Assembly (NCBI GenBank): GCA_016195505.1
Contig: JACPZN010000237.1
Coordinates: 1 to 15,007, forward strand
Direction: 5' to 3'
DNA from: Nitrospirota bacterium
GTDB taxonomy: Bacteria > Nitrospirota > Nitrospiria > Nitrospirales > Nitrospiraceae
DNA length: 15,007 nt
The notes under the pieces are model-generated. The model did no database searches. It saw nothing but the letters and a program-made list of their open reading frames with translations, and was not told the DNA's origin. A program made the position numbers and the translations under genes. This document shows, piece after piece, positions 1-7,567 of the stretch. Each line of letters starts with the position of its first letter. The first letter of the stretch is position 1.

Positions 1-1
1 G

Positions 2-535
2 CAAGTCTGGCACATCCCATTTTTACTTGGATACAATTATTATTTTCTCCTCGGTGATCCAGTCAAGGGGGCTGAGTATACAATGCGTGCGGCGAGTCTG
101 CCGGACCGGCCTCCCTATCTCCCAGGACTGGCCACCCGCTTGGCTGCGGAGGCGGGGAGTCCGGACGCGGCGCTGGCGTTCCTTGAAGCTCGTTTGCTTG
201 AGACGAAAGATCCAGGAACGCGAGAGTTCTTCGCAAACCGGATGAGAGAAGTTATCATTGAGCGGGATCTTCGCTTCTTAGAGAAGGCGGTGGAAATCTA
301 TTTGACGCAACATCGGGCCTTTCCCAAGGCGCTTACGGATCTTGTAGAGACGGGAACCATTCCAGTTCTGCCAGAGGAACCGTTCGGAGGACACTATCGA
401 TTGGATCCCGAGACCGGCACAGTCTCCAGTTCAACGCATCCGGAACGGCTGCGCACGTTTTTCAAGCGCAAGCAGCCTCCTATTCTCTTCCCAAAAATAG
501 AACCGGCCTACGTGTTTCCGAGGGCATGGGAGTGA
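2..535 (+). CDS. TPR/pilin-like conserved protein, C-terminal part (5' end outside window)
   Basis: The reading frame is open from base 2 with no stop, so the gene starts upstream of the window; the internal ATG at 83 is not likely the real start. About 177 residues are visible. The first half is helical and rich in Ala/Leu, with a TPR-like pattern around PYLPGLATRLAAEAG and AALAFLEARL. The second half resembles the periplasmic part of pilin/GspG-like proteins: a helix with FLEKAVEIYLTQH, then FPKALTDLV and PEEPFGGHYRLDPETGTV. Similar proteins are known to me next to ABC-2 exporters in Geobacter-type genomes; that is recollection, not a search result. The stop lies 6 bases before the ABC ATPase start, so the three genes are probably one operon. 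The function is unknown; it may be an envelope accessory protein of the exporter. Confidence 0.75.
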   Translation, partial: QVWHIPFLLGYNYYFLLGDPVKGAEYTMRAASLPDRPPYLPGLATRLAAEAGSPDAALAFLEARLLETKDPGTREFFANRMREVIIERDLRFLEKAVEIYLTQHRAFPKALTDLVETGTIPVLPEEPFGGHYRLDPETGTVSSSTHPERLRTFFKRKQPPILFPKIEPAYVFPRAWE

Positions 536-541
536 CTAGTG

Positions 542-1504
542 ATGCCAAGTGGCGATCTTATCGTCAAAACAGAGCAGCTCTCTAAGGTCTTCCGCGTCGG
601 CTTTTGGGGCCGACGTGTGACGGCGGTCGATGGGTTGTCGTTGGATGTGCGGCGCGGTGAAGTCTTTGGGTTTCTCGGGCCGAATGGAGCCGGGAAAACC
701 ACGACAATCAAGATGCTGATGGGGCTGATTTATCCAACCGGCGGGCAAGCCCTCCTCTTTAGCCGGCCCGTCTGCGATCCGGTGGCCAAAGCAAAAGTTG
801 GGTTTCTACCGGAGTCGCCATATTTTTATGACTACCTCACCAGTCGAGAGTTTCTGAGATTCTATGGCCATCTCTTCGGGCTCTGGGGTGCGACGCTTGA
901 AAAGCGTGTCGATGAATTATTAGAAGTGGTGGGTATGGTCCATGCGCGAGATCTGCAGTTGCGCAAATTCTCAAAAGGCATGTTGCAGCGCGTGGGAATC
1001 GCCCAGGCCTTGATCAATGATCCTGAGTTGGTCGTACTGGACGAGCCAATGTCCGGGTTAGACCCCATTGGACGGAAAGAGGTGCGCGACCTGATCCTGC
1101 GCTTGAAAGAGTCCGGCAAGACGGTCATGTTCAGCTCGCATATCCTTCATGACGCGGAACTGCTCTGTGATCGTGTGGCCATGATTCTCAAAGGCAAACT
1201 TGTAGCAAGCGGTCAGGTCGCGGAGTTGATCGATCAGGGCACAACCCATTCGGTCGAAATGGTCATTGATCATCTGTCACCGGATGGGCTCGAACATTTG
1301 CGGCCATTGGCAGAAAAAATAGTTGCGCAAGGGAATCGTCTGCTGGTCGTACTCAAACATCCTCGTGATGTTGAATCCGCGCTCAACATTGTGCGGGCCG
1401 CGAAAGCCACGTTGATTTCACTCACACCGCACAAGAGCTCTCTCGAAGATCTGTTTATCGGTATGGTCAAAGGACAACAATCCTACGGGAGTGATCAGTC
1501 ATGA
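542..1504 (+). CDS. ABC transporter ATP-binding protein (ABC-2 type exporter)
   Basis: This is the cytoplasmic ATPase that powers the membrane protein encoded next. Residues are numbered from the GTG at 539; starting at the ATG at 542 subtracts one. Walker A GPNGAGKTT is at 47-55, a Q-loop position has Glu (LPES, about 90-93) as is common in this subfamily, the signature FSKGM is at 144-148, Walker B LVVLDEP at 164-170, the D-loop SGLDP follows, and the switch His is H201 in FSSHILHD. After about residue 225 comes a C-terminal accessory domain of roughly 95 residues, as in NosF/CcmA/YhaQ-like exporters. Length about 320 residues fits the family. GTG at 539 and ATG at 542 are adjacent; GGGAG at 528-532 is 6 or 9 bases away, and I prefer the ATG. 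The stop overlaps the next start by four bases. The substrate cannot be told from sequence. Confidence 0.95.
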   Translation: MPSGDLIVKTEQLSKVFRVGFWGRRVTAVDGLSLDVRRGEVFGFLGPNGAGKTTTIKMLMGLIYPTGGQALLFSRPVCDPVAKAKVGFLPESPYFYDYLTSREFLRFYGHLFGLWGATLEKRVDELLEVVGMVHARDLQLRKFSKGMLQRVGIAQALINDPELVVLDEPMSGLDPIGRKEVRDLILRLKESGKTVMFSSHILHDAELLCDRVAMILKGKLVASGQVAELIDQGTTHSVEMVIDHLSPDGLEHLRPLAEKIVAQGNRLLVVLKHPRDVESALNIVRAAKATLISLTPHKSSLEDLFIGMVKGQQSYGSDQS

Positions 1505-2262
1505 AGGTATTGTCGATTGCGTTGAATACATTCCGTGAAAATCTGCGGGACAAACTCTTGTACAACTTGTTGATCTTCGCTCTCTTAATGATTGGAAGTT
1601 CTCTGCTGTTGATGAGGCTGACCCTCGGAGAATTTCACCGCTTGATCCTGGACATTGGATTGGGCAGCATTAATTTTTTCGGGGTACTGATCGCCATCTT
1701 TGTCGGTATCGGTCTTGTGAGCAAGGAAATCGAGAAGAAAACCATTTACACGATTGTCTCCAAGCCGGTTGCGCGATATCAGTTCCTTTTGGGGAAATAT
1801 CTGGGGCTGAGTCTGACACTCTTGGTCAATACCGTCATTATGGCTGCAGGCTTGCTGGCCGTGCTCTACCTTCAAGATGTTCCAGTTCATGTCGTCCTGT
1901 TCAAGGCTCTCGGCATGGTCTTTCTTGAGTTCATGGTCGTGACCGCGGTGGCCTTGCTCTTTTCCACATTCTCGAGCGCGACGCTCAGTGCAATCTTTAC
2001 CCTGGCCGTCTATGTGATTGGCCATCTTACGGCGGATTTGAAAACGTTCGGCCAGAAGATGGAAGGTCTGGGCCGAAATGTGCTGGAGGGAATGTATTAT
2101 CTTTTGCCGAACCTGGATCGGTTTAATCTCAAGGGGCATGTCACCCACCAAATCGAAGTGCCTGCCAGCGACCTGTTGGTGATCGCTGTCTATGGGATGG
2201 CCTACACGGCGTTTCTCCTGATGCTCGCCTCTGTCATCTTTCAACGAAGAGATTTCCGCTAG
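1501..2262 (+). CDS. ABC-2 type transporter permease
   Basis: This is the membrane partner of the preceding ATPase: ATG overlaps its TGA as ATGA, so translation is probably coupled. The 253-residue protein has about six hydrophobic segments (around 20-42, 55-75, 100-124, 133-158, 160-178 and 225-247). Between segments 2 and 3 the cytoplasmic stretch SKEIEKKTIYTIVSKPVAR is typical of NosY-type ABC-2 permeases, where it marks the coupling region facing the ATPase. A polar region around 180-215 lies before the last segment and probably faces the periplasm. CGGGAG at 1486-1491 is a plausible ribosome site. The protein ends in a short basic tail (QRRDFR). The family includes exporters for copper-enzyme assembly, polysaccharide, drugs and gliding motility; nothing here separates these. 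Confidence 0.92.
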   Translation: MKVLSIALNTFRENLRDKLLYNLLIFALLMIGSSLLLMRLTLGEFHRLILDIGLGSINFFGVLIAIFVGIGLVSKEIEKKTIYTIVSKPVARYQFLLGKYLGLSLTLLVNTVIMAAGLLAVLYLQDVPVHVVLFKALGMVFLEFMVVTAVALLFSTFSSATLSAIFTLAVYVIGHLTADLKTFGQKMEGLGRNVLEGMYYLLPNLDRFNLKGHVTHQIEVPASDLLVIAVYGMAYTAFLLMLASVIFQRRDFR

Positions 2263-2332
2263 AACGATTTCTTTCTAGACGAATCCTCCGCTTGCATTAC
2301 ATGAACACCTGGCACAAGTGTCCGTTCAGTCA

Positions 2333-2338
2333 TATAAT
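2333..2338 (+). promoter_or_regulatory. possible -10 box upstream of the small protease gene
   Basis: A perfect TATAAT lies about 62 bases before the ATG at 2401. The position 17 bases upstream reads TGGCAC (2310-2315), a poor -35 match, so the call rests on the -10 alone. It implies that the protease gene has its own promoter and is not merely read through from the exporter operon 138 bases away. Confidence 0.35.
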
Positions 2339-2400
2339 GAGTCTTACTGCTGAATGGCCTGTATGTGGTGATCGCCATAGATTCCGATTAGGGGGAAGCG

Positions 2401-3390
2401 ATGAAATACATGCTGACGATCATGAGCCTGGCACTCATCGGCGAGGTGGCTCAGGCGAAGGAAATGAGCCCGCGAGAGATTTACGAGCAAGTTTCTCCGG
2501 CCGTCGTAATGGTGATGGGCCATTCCGAGAACGGAAAGAACGGCAGCGGGGGAACCGGCTCCATCATTCAAGCCGATGGTTTGGTTTTGACGAACGCGCA
2601 TGTCATCATCGAAGAAAAAACCGGTAAGCCCTATCCGCGTCTATCCGTTTTCTTGAAACCGAAGCGAGTGACGGGAGATCCGAAAGTCGATCTCGCGCTC
2701 ATACGGCGGGCTCGGGCAGTGGCTTACTCATCGCCGTTGGATCTGGCCCTGCTGAAGCTCGAAGGTGTCTCAGGGCCGTTACCGACGATCGGCCTGAGCG
2801 AGACCGACCGGACCAGAATCGGAGATCGAGTGCTCGCCATCGGACATCCCGAACAGGGAGGCCTCTGGACCTTAACGACCGGTGTCATCAGTGCTGAAGT
2901 GGATAATTTCAATGGGGTCAAGGGCAAGCATGTCTTTCAGACCGAAACAAGCTTGAACCGCGGCAATTCCGGGGGGCCACTGGTCGATAGTGAAGGACAC
3001 ATGGTGGGTGTGAATACCGCAATCGCTCGTGTTGCCGCCGATGGACTGCCGATTACAAACATCAGTTTTTCGCTAAAATCTACAGTGGCCAAACAATGGC
3101 TGCGCGAGCAGAGGGCCTCGACGTCTGACGCTTCTCCCCCGACAAGTGCTCCTCCAACCAAAACCGCCGCCGACGTTCCTTCAACTCCTTCCCCACAAGT
3201 GGGACCGCCAGGCATACCTTCACCGAAGCCGACTAGCCCGAATGCTCCTTCCGTGAAGCCGAGCCAGAGAGACCCCTCCATGCCGGCGCGCCCCTATAAT
3301 TTGGATCAGCTCGTGAGCGAACGCAGCAAGGCCGAGGCCGATCTCGACAATATGATCATGGAGATGCGAGCCCGGATGAAGGGGCGATAG
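2401..3390 (+). CDS. secreted trypsin-like serine protease, HtrA-related, no PDZ domain
   Basis: A strong ribosome site GGGGGA at 2391-2396 sits 4 bases before the ATG. Residues 1-19 form a short signal peptide likely cut after AQA, placing the enzyme in the periplasm. The catalytic triad of the S1C/HtrA family is intact: H67 in TNAHV, D114 in LDLALLKL, and S190 in NRGNSGGPL. The protease fold ends at about residue 238. HtrA proteins usually continue into one or two PDZ domains, but here the tail is a Pro/Ser/Thr-rich linker (about 240-297) followed by a short charged helix (about 300-329, SERSKAEADLDNMIMEMRARMKGR). A stretch of about 17 residues separates an extra VDLALI (D97) from the catalytic-Asp motif, so the loop before D114 is longer than in DegP. 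The natural substrate is unknown. It stands alone, with gaps of 138 and 435 bases on either side. Confidence 0.9.
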   Translation: MKYMLTIMSLALIGEVAQAKEMSPREIYEQVSPAVVMVMGHSENGKNGSGGTGSIIQADGLVLTNAHVIIEEKTGKPYPRLSVFLKPKRVTGDPKVDLALIRRARAVAYSSPLDLALLKLEGVSGPLPTIGLSETDRTRIGDRVLAIGHPEQGGLWTLTTGVISAEVDNFNGVKGKHVFQTETSLNRGNSGGPLVDSEGHMVGVNTAIARVAADGLPITNISFSLKSTVAKQWLREQRASTSDASPPTSAPPTKTAADVPSTPSPQVGPPGIPSPKPTSPNAPSVKPSQRDPSMPARPYNLDQLVSERSKAEADLDNMIMEMRARMKGR

Positions 3391-3825
3391 CCGCTTCAGA
3401 AGGCGCACGGCACCACACCCAAGTCAGTGCAAGCTCCTAACTTTTGCATTTCCGCTCCCGATCTTGTCGTCCTCTAACCTCCAGCCTGAGCTGAAAACTC
3501 ACCATTCATGTCCGTTCAAGGTTGAACAGATCTGTTGCATCCTGCGACAGAAACCAATACGTGAGCAATTTGAACATTGTGATCTTCATGTCAGGCGGCA
3601 TTGAATACCGTTCATCTTTGTCGCACCTGTTGGTCGATATCCACCAGTCTTGCCGTATCCATGGCATAGGGCTATGTTGTCGGTTGAGTTTGATGAGAAA
3701 ACTATCGCGGCGGAGCCGTTGTTGCGTACAAGTCTGGACGATTTTGCGATTAGGGGTAAATTAGGATTCGATTAGGAGGAGCGGCACATCCATTGCGTAA
3801 ATGAGGATGGTAGGAGAGTTGGATT
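3391..3825. other. 435-base intergenic region with no credible gene
   Basis: An open frame of 80 codons from ATG 3522 has no good ribosome site, an unbiased residue mix and no known motif, so I do not call it. The DNA looks somewhat more AT-rich than the flanking genes. I see no tRNA, no rho-independent terminator with a U-run and no inverted repeat of note after the protease stop. The one structured element is the set of three ATTAGG boxes at 3746-3778. The region probably holds the promoter and control sites of the kinase gene. Confidence 0.6.
3746..3778 (+). repeat. three ATTAGG direct repeats in exact 11-bp phase
   Basis: ATTAGG occurs at 3749-3754, 3760-3765 and 3771-3776. The three 11-mers are GCGATTAGGGG, TAAATTAGGAT and TCGATTAGGAG, so six central bases are invariant. 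A spacing of 11 bp puts all copies on about the same face of the helix, a usual layout for cooperative binding of a regulator to direct repeats. The array ends 47 bases before the GTG start of the sensor kinase gene. The third copy runs into AGGAGG, which is too far from any good start to be the kinase ribosome site. A binding site is inference; no known operator matches that I can name. Confidence 0.5.
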
Positions 3826-5637
3826 GTGAGAACCGCACGGCAGAGTTTCTCCCCCAGTCTTGCTGTCAGTCTGGCGCTGGTCACGGCAATTTTCGCCGTG
3901 GATTGGCGGGTCCCGCTAGGGCTGGGGATCACTGTTCTCTATGTGGTTCCCGTCCTGATTGTTGCTCGACTGGCCAATCCGCTAGCAACTCCGCTGGTAG
4001 CCACGTTCGCTTCCGTGCTGACCATTCTCGGAGTTTTCCAGTTTTCCGTCCAAAACCTGACATGGGTCGCCGCTTGTAATCGATCCTTCACGCTGTTGAT
4101 TATTTGGGTAACGGCAATCCTCTGTCTGCGACGGCAGCAGGATGAATCTGAGCTGCGCGCGGTGTATCAGGATATCGAGCAACAAGTGCAGCAGCGAACG
4201 GCCGATCTCGCGCACGCCAATAAGGACTTGGAAGCCTTGCGGGCCGAAGCCGTGTCACAACTTGCGGCGCTAGTGAAGTCGTCCGATGACGCAATTATCG
4301 GTATGAGCCTGACCGGCGCGGTACAAAGCTGGAACGCCGGCGCAGTGCGTGTCTACGGCTATCTTCCGGCTGAGATCATTGGGCGGTCCATCTCGGTGCT
4401 ATGCCCGCCCGATCGACTCGATGAAGTGCCGACAATGCTGGACCGAATCGCACGGGGCGGGCACGTACGAAACGTGGAAACCATCCAGCGGCGCAAGAAA
4501 GGCAAGCTGATAGACGTGTCATTGACCGTCTCACCGGTAAAGGATAGCGAGGGGCTGGTAATCGCCGCGTCGGCGATTGCACGCGACATCACCCAACGCA
4601 AACGAATTGAGGCTGCTTTGCGCGAAAGCGAGGCGCGGTTTCGAATGATGGCAGATACAGCGCCGGTGATGGTGTGGATGGCCGGACCCGATACTAATTG
4701 CACGTTCGTCAATAAACGGTGGCTCGAGTTCACAGGACGGAGCTTGGAAGAAGAAATCGGTGAAGCCTGGATTACCGGTGTGCACCCGAATGATCTGGCA
4801 CGGTGCCACGAAACTTATCAGTCCTCGTTTAGGACGGAACAGCCGTTTACGATGGAATACCGACTGCGGCGGAGAGACGGTGAATATCGGTGGCTCCTCG
4901 ACACGGGCGTTCCGCTATTCGAGCCCACCGGCCGCTTCGGTGGGTATATCGGGACGTGCATTGATCTCACAGAGCGTAAGGAGATGGAAGATCAACTCCG
5001 CAAGACGCTGAAGGAAAAGGAAAGCCTGCTTCGTGAGGTGCATCATCGAGTTAAAAACAATCTACAAGTGATTTCAAGTTTGCTCAATCTCCAGATGGTC
5101 TCGATCAAAGACCCGCAGATCACCCAGTTGTTCCGCGAGTGCCAGGTGCGGATCACGTCGATTGCGCTGCTCCATGAAACTCTGCATCGGTCGAGCGATC
5201 TTTCACGCATCAGCATGGGTGAGTATATGCGGACGCTCACGGGGCATCTCTTTCGTTCCTACGGCGTGGATAACAGCAAGATCCGCTTGGTGTTGAACAT
5301 CGATGAGGTTGACCTCGACGTCGACACAGGGTTGACATGCGGTTTGATCATCGATGAGCTGGTGTCCAATTGCCTCAAACATGCATTTCTGAACGGTCGC
5401 CAGGGCCAGATCACGATCGACTTGTACGTCCACGATGACGAGACCTATACGCTACGGGTCGGAGACGATGGTATTGGAATTCCCAAAGACGGACGATTGA
5501 ACAATCCGGATTCGCTCGGCCTCGAACTCGTCAGCTTAATGGCGGAAAAACTTGACGGCACTATAGATTTACAAAGCGGGGATGGAACCGAATGGCAGAT
5601 TCGATTCCGCCCGCTGCGCTACCAGGAAAGGATGTGA
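3826..5637 (+). CDS. membrane sensor histidine kinase, HisKA_2 type, two PAS domains
   Basis: The start is GTG: an in-frame TAG at 3811 leaves little room, and AGGAG at 3812-3816 is 9 bases before it. Residues about 10-105 hold three or four membrane segments with the VDWRVPLGLG motif. A coiled coil follows (about 108-145, EQQVQQRTADLAHANKDLEAL). PAS 1 spans about 145-260 and ends in ARDITQRKRIE; PAS 2 spans about 262-392 and ends in CIDLTERKEME. The dimerisation/phosphoacceptor domain has H406-H407-RVKNNLQ, with H407 the likely phosphorylated residue. The ATPase domain shows the N box DELVSN (N515), the G1 box GDDGIGIP (from G546) and the G2 box SLGLELV. The 603-residue length fits. HisKA_2 kinases commonly signal to REC proteins that do not bind DNA, which matches its neighbour. 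The signal is unknown; PAS domains could sense redox, gas or a small molecule. Confidence 0.93.
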   Translation: MRTARQSFSPSLAVSLALVTAIFAVDWRVPLGLGITVLYVVPVLIVARLANPLATPLVATFASVLTILGVFQFSVQNLTWVAACNRSFTLLIIWVTAILCLRRQQDESELRAVYQDIEQQVQQRTADLAHANKDLEALRAEAVSQLAALVKSSDDAIIGMSLTGAVQSWNAGAVRVYGYLPAEIIGRSISVLCPPDRLDEVPTMLDRIARGGHVRNVETIQRRKKGKLIDVSLTVSPVKDSEGLVIAASAIARDITQRKRIEAALRESEARFRMMADTAPVMVWMAGPDTNCTFVNKRWLEFTGRSLEEEIGEAWITGVHPNDLARCHETYQSSFRTEQPFTMEYRLRRRDGEYRWLLDTGVPLFEPTGRFGGYIGTCIDLTERKEMEDQLRKTLKEKESLLREVHHRVKNNLQVISSLLNLQMVSIKDPQITQLFRECQVRITSIALLHETLHRSSDLSRISMGEYMRTLTGHLFRSYGVDNSKIRLVLNIDEVDLDVDTGLTCGLIIDELVSNCLKHAFLNGRQGQITIDLYVHDDETYTLRVGDDGIGIPKDGRLNNPDSLGLELVSLMAEKLDGTIDLQSGDGTEWQIRFRPLRYQERM

Positions 5638-5640
5638 CGC

Positions 5641-6642
5641 ATGGATCAGGCAACCATTCTTGTAGTCGAGGACGAGACGATTGTGGCAAAGGATATCCAG
5701 CAGACCCTCTGTCGTCTGGGCTATGACGTGCCAGCGACCGCGACGTCCGGAGAGGAAGCGCTCCGCAAGACTGGTGAAATCAAGCCGGACCTTGTGGTCA
5801 TGGATATCGTGCTCAAAGGACCTATGGATGGAGTGGACACGGCACACGAATTGCGGAAACGCTATGATGTGCCGGTCGTCTATCTTACGGCTTACGCGGA
5901 CGACCATACGCTTCGGCGCGCGAAGGCGACGGAGCCGGCCGGCTATTTACTCAAACCGTTTCAGCCGAGTGAACTCCGGCCCACGATCGAAATGGCGCTC
6001 TATCGGTCTCACATGGACCGCCATATGAAAGAGAGCCTGCGGTGGCTCGCGACAACTGTCCGCTGCGTCGAAGACGGGGTGATCACAACGGATCGCACCG
6101 GCCTGATTACATACCTGAATCCTGCTGCCGAACTGCTGACCGGATGGGACCATCGCGTTGCGATGGGACATCCGCTGGAGATAGTCTTCGCACTGCAGGG
6201 CTGCGGGTCCGGCGAGGGAAGCCCCAATGACGCAGTCCAGGCGATCGGACAGTGCTGTATTGTTCCAATTGAAAGCCGAGTGCTCATCGCGAAGGACGGC
6301 TCCCGATGCCTGGTTCAAGGCCGTGCTGCTCCTGTGGTCACTGAACAGGGAGGAATCATCGGGGCGGTGGTGGTGTGTCATGCGCTGGCCGAACAAGCCG
6401 TGCGGCAATTCAGTCAGCTTCCATCTGAAACGGTAGAGGAAGAGCACCATCTCTCCTATGCGAAGGGTGTAATTAACCTCTGCGCCTGGTGCAAGCGGGT
6501 TCCAGACGGATCGGGGGAGTGGTACGACTTGCATACCTTTATTACGGAACGATCTGGAGTGCAATTCAACGGGGGATTGTGCCCGGATTGCATGGAGCGC
6601 TGTTTCCCCCCGGATCATACGCCATCGCCGTCTGAGTCCTGA
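5641..6642 (+). CDS. response regulator, REC-PAS with C-terminal CxxC/CxxC module
   Basis: It begins 3 bases after the kinase stop, with AGGAAAGGA at 5624-5632 as ribosome site, and is almost certainly the kinase partner. The REC domain (1-120) is complete: acidic pocket E10/D11, phosphoacceptor D55 in VVMDIVLKG, T83 in YLTAYAD, and K105 in LLKPFQP. A PAS domain follows (about 128-250, DGVITTDRTGLITYLNPAAELLTGW). The last 60 residues hold C281-x2-C284, 29 residues, then C314-x2-C317, plus C321, in a frame of ICAWCKRV, W..L and CPDCMERC-like positions. Similar tails occur on many PAS/REC proteins of Geobacter-type bacteria, where a metal-binding role is suspected but I know of no proof. There is no helix-turn-helix, GGDEF, HD-GYP or other output domain, so action is probably through protein contacts. 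Confidence 0.9.
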   Translation: MDQATILVVEDETIVAKDIQQTLCRLGYDVPATATSGEEALRKTGEIKPDLVVMDIVLKGPMDGVDTAHELRKRYDVPVVYLTAYADDHTLRRAKATEPAGYLLKPFQPSELRPTIEMALYRSHMDRHMKESLRWLATTVRCVEDGVITTDRTGLITYLNPAAELLTGWDHRVAMGHPLEIVFALQGCGSGEGSPNDAVQAIGQCCIVPIESRVLIAKDGSRCLVQGRAAPVVTEQGGIIGAVVVCHALAEQAVRQFSQLPSETVEEEHHLSYAKGVINLCAWCKRVPDGSGEWYDLHTFITERSGVQFNGGLCPDCMERCFPPDHTPSPSES

Positions 6643-6680
6643 AGGCGAAAGACGGGTTCCCTCGCAGCGCGCGGCAGTGT

Positions 6681-7535
6681 ATGATGGGCAGCCGCATGCG
6701 AACCCATCGCCGATTCCTGTGTAAAGGATTCCTGTTTGCCAGCTGGATTGTGCTGGGGCTAGTAACAACTTCCGTTCCCGCGACACTGCCCAACGACCTC
6801 GTCAAACATGAATTATTCGGTCCTGTCAAAACGGTCGTGACCAAACATTCGCAGCTTCGCACCGTCCATCAGTTTGACCGCAGCGGCCGTCTGGTCGAAG
6901 TGGAATTGGTCCCGACCAACGAAGCGGACTTGTCCCGCTACGTCTTCAGTTATGATGCGTCAGGTCGTCTGATCGAAGAAGATACGGTCGAAGCGGATGG
7001 GCATGTACTCTATAAAAAACTCTATCGATACGGGAACGACGGACATGGTCGGGAATCCGCGGTCGTCGCGACAACGGAGGGCGGTACGCTGGCTCACGCC
7101 CTTTTCAGGCTCTACGACAACCGCGGCGTTTTGGTCGAAGAAATTGAGATTAGCGGAAGCGAGACTATCGAGAAATCACTCTACGACGTGCGAGGCAACC
7201 TAGTCTATACCGGACGATACTTCCATGGTCGGTTGGTGCTTGAAGCAACCCACCATCACGATCCCCTTGGGCGTCTTAAGGAGAGCCGGTTTTATTCGAG
7301 TGATGGAAATCTGATGCGCAATGATCTGTATCGGTACAACGAGGCGGGCCAGCGCATTGAACAACAGAGCGAGTTTCTTCGGAGCGCACATCTGCGTAAG
7401 TCGATCGTGACCTACCACCTTGACCAGGCAGGAAATTGGACGAAAGAAACGATTCAGCGCTGGACTGAAAAAAATGGAACCGTTGCTTTGAGTGAGACTA
7501 CGGTAAGTCGAGAACGGCAGATCACCTACTACTAA
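6681..7535 (+). CDS. exported YD-repeat-like protein, function unknown
   Basis: The 284-residue product has a signal peptide: a basic N-terminus (RTHRR), a hydrophobic core at about 16-31, and a likely cut near VPA/T. The rest consists of six or more repeats of about 20-30 residues with the pattern Y-D-x-x-G-x-L/x-x-E, e.g. YDASGRLIEE, YDNRGVLVEE, YDVRGNLVYT, HDPLGRLKES, YNEAGQRIEQ and LDQAGNWTKE. These match the YD/RHS repeat, which forms beta-strand shells in Rhs and teneurin proteins. Here the repeat is short and has no toxin or Rhs-core cleavage motif, so a polymorphic toxin is unlikely; a small beta-rich periplasmic or surface protein is more likely. Three in-frame ATGs (6681, 6684, 6696) compete and none has a good ribosome site; the third gives the most normal signal peptide. 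It lies 38 bases after the regulator and could be cotranscribed. Confidence 0.75.
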   Translation: MMGSRMRTHRRFLCKGFLFASWIVLGLVTTSVPATLPNDLVKHELFGPVKTVVTKHSQLRTVHQFDRSGRLVEVELVPTNEADLSRYVFSYDASGRLIEEDTVEADGHVLYKKLYRYGNDGHGRESAVVATTEGGTLAHALFRLYDNRGVLVEEIEISGSETIEKSLYDVRGNLVYTGRYFHGRLVLEATHHHDPLGRLKESRFYSSDGNLMRNDLYRYNEAGQRIEQQSEFLRSAHLRKSIVTYHLDQAGNWTKETIQRWTEKNGTVALSETTVSRERQITYY

Positions 7536-7567
7536 CCCCGGCCATCTTAACCCCGCGAGTTCTCCTG

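Noticed and set aside
2259..2278. CTAGAA/TTCTAG inverted repeat at the end of the permease gene as a terminator
   Set aside because: The stem is only 6 bp and AT-rich, and no U-run follows.
2310..2325. TGGCAC as a sigma-54 -24 element
   Set aside because: There is no GC at the required -12 distance; the TATAAT at 2333 is the better promoter hint.
3522..3764. 80-codon open frame on the plus strand in the 435-base gap
   Set aside because: No ribosome site, no motif, and the residue mix (many Ser, Arg, Cys, Ile) looks like translated non-coding DNA.
5947..6786. 279-codon minus-strand open frame opposite the regulator and the YD-protein start
   Set aside because: It overlaps a clear REC-PAS gene and has no domain features; long antisense frames are common in GC-rich genes.
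7533..7555. TAACCCCG repeated twice between the YD-protein and ilvD stops
   Set aside because: Two 8-base copies 15 bp apart between converging gene ends, one overlapping the stop codon; no hairpin or further copies, so chance is the simplest view.
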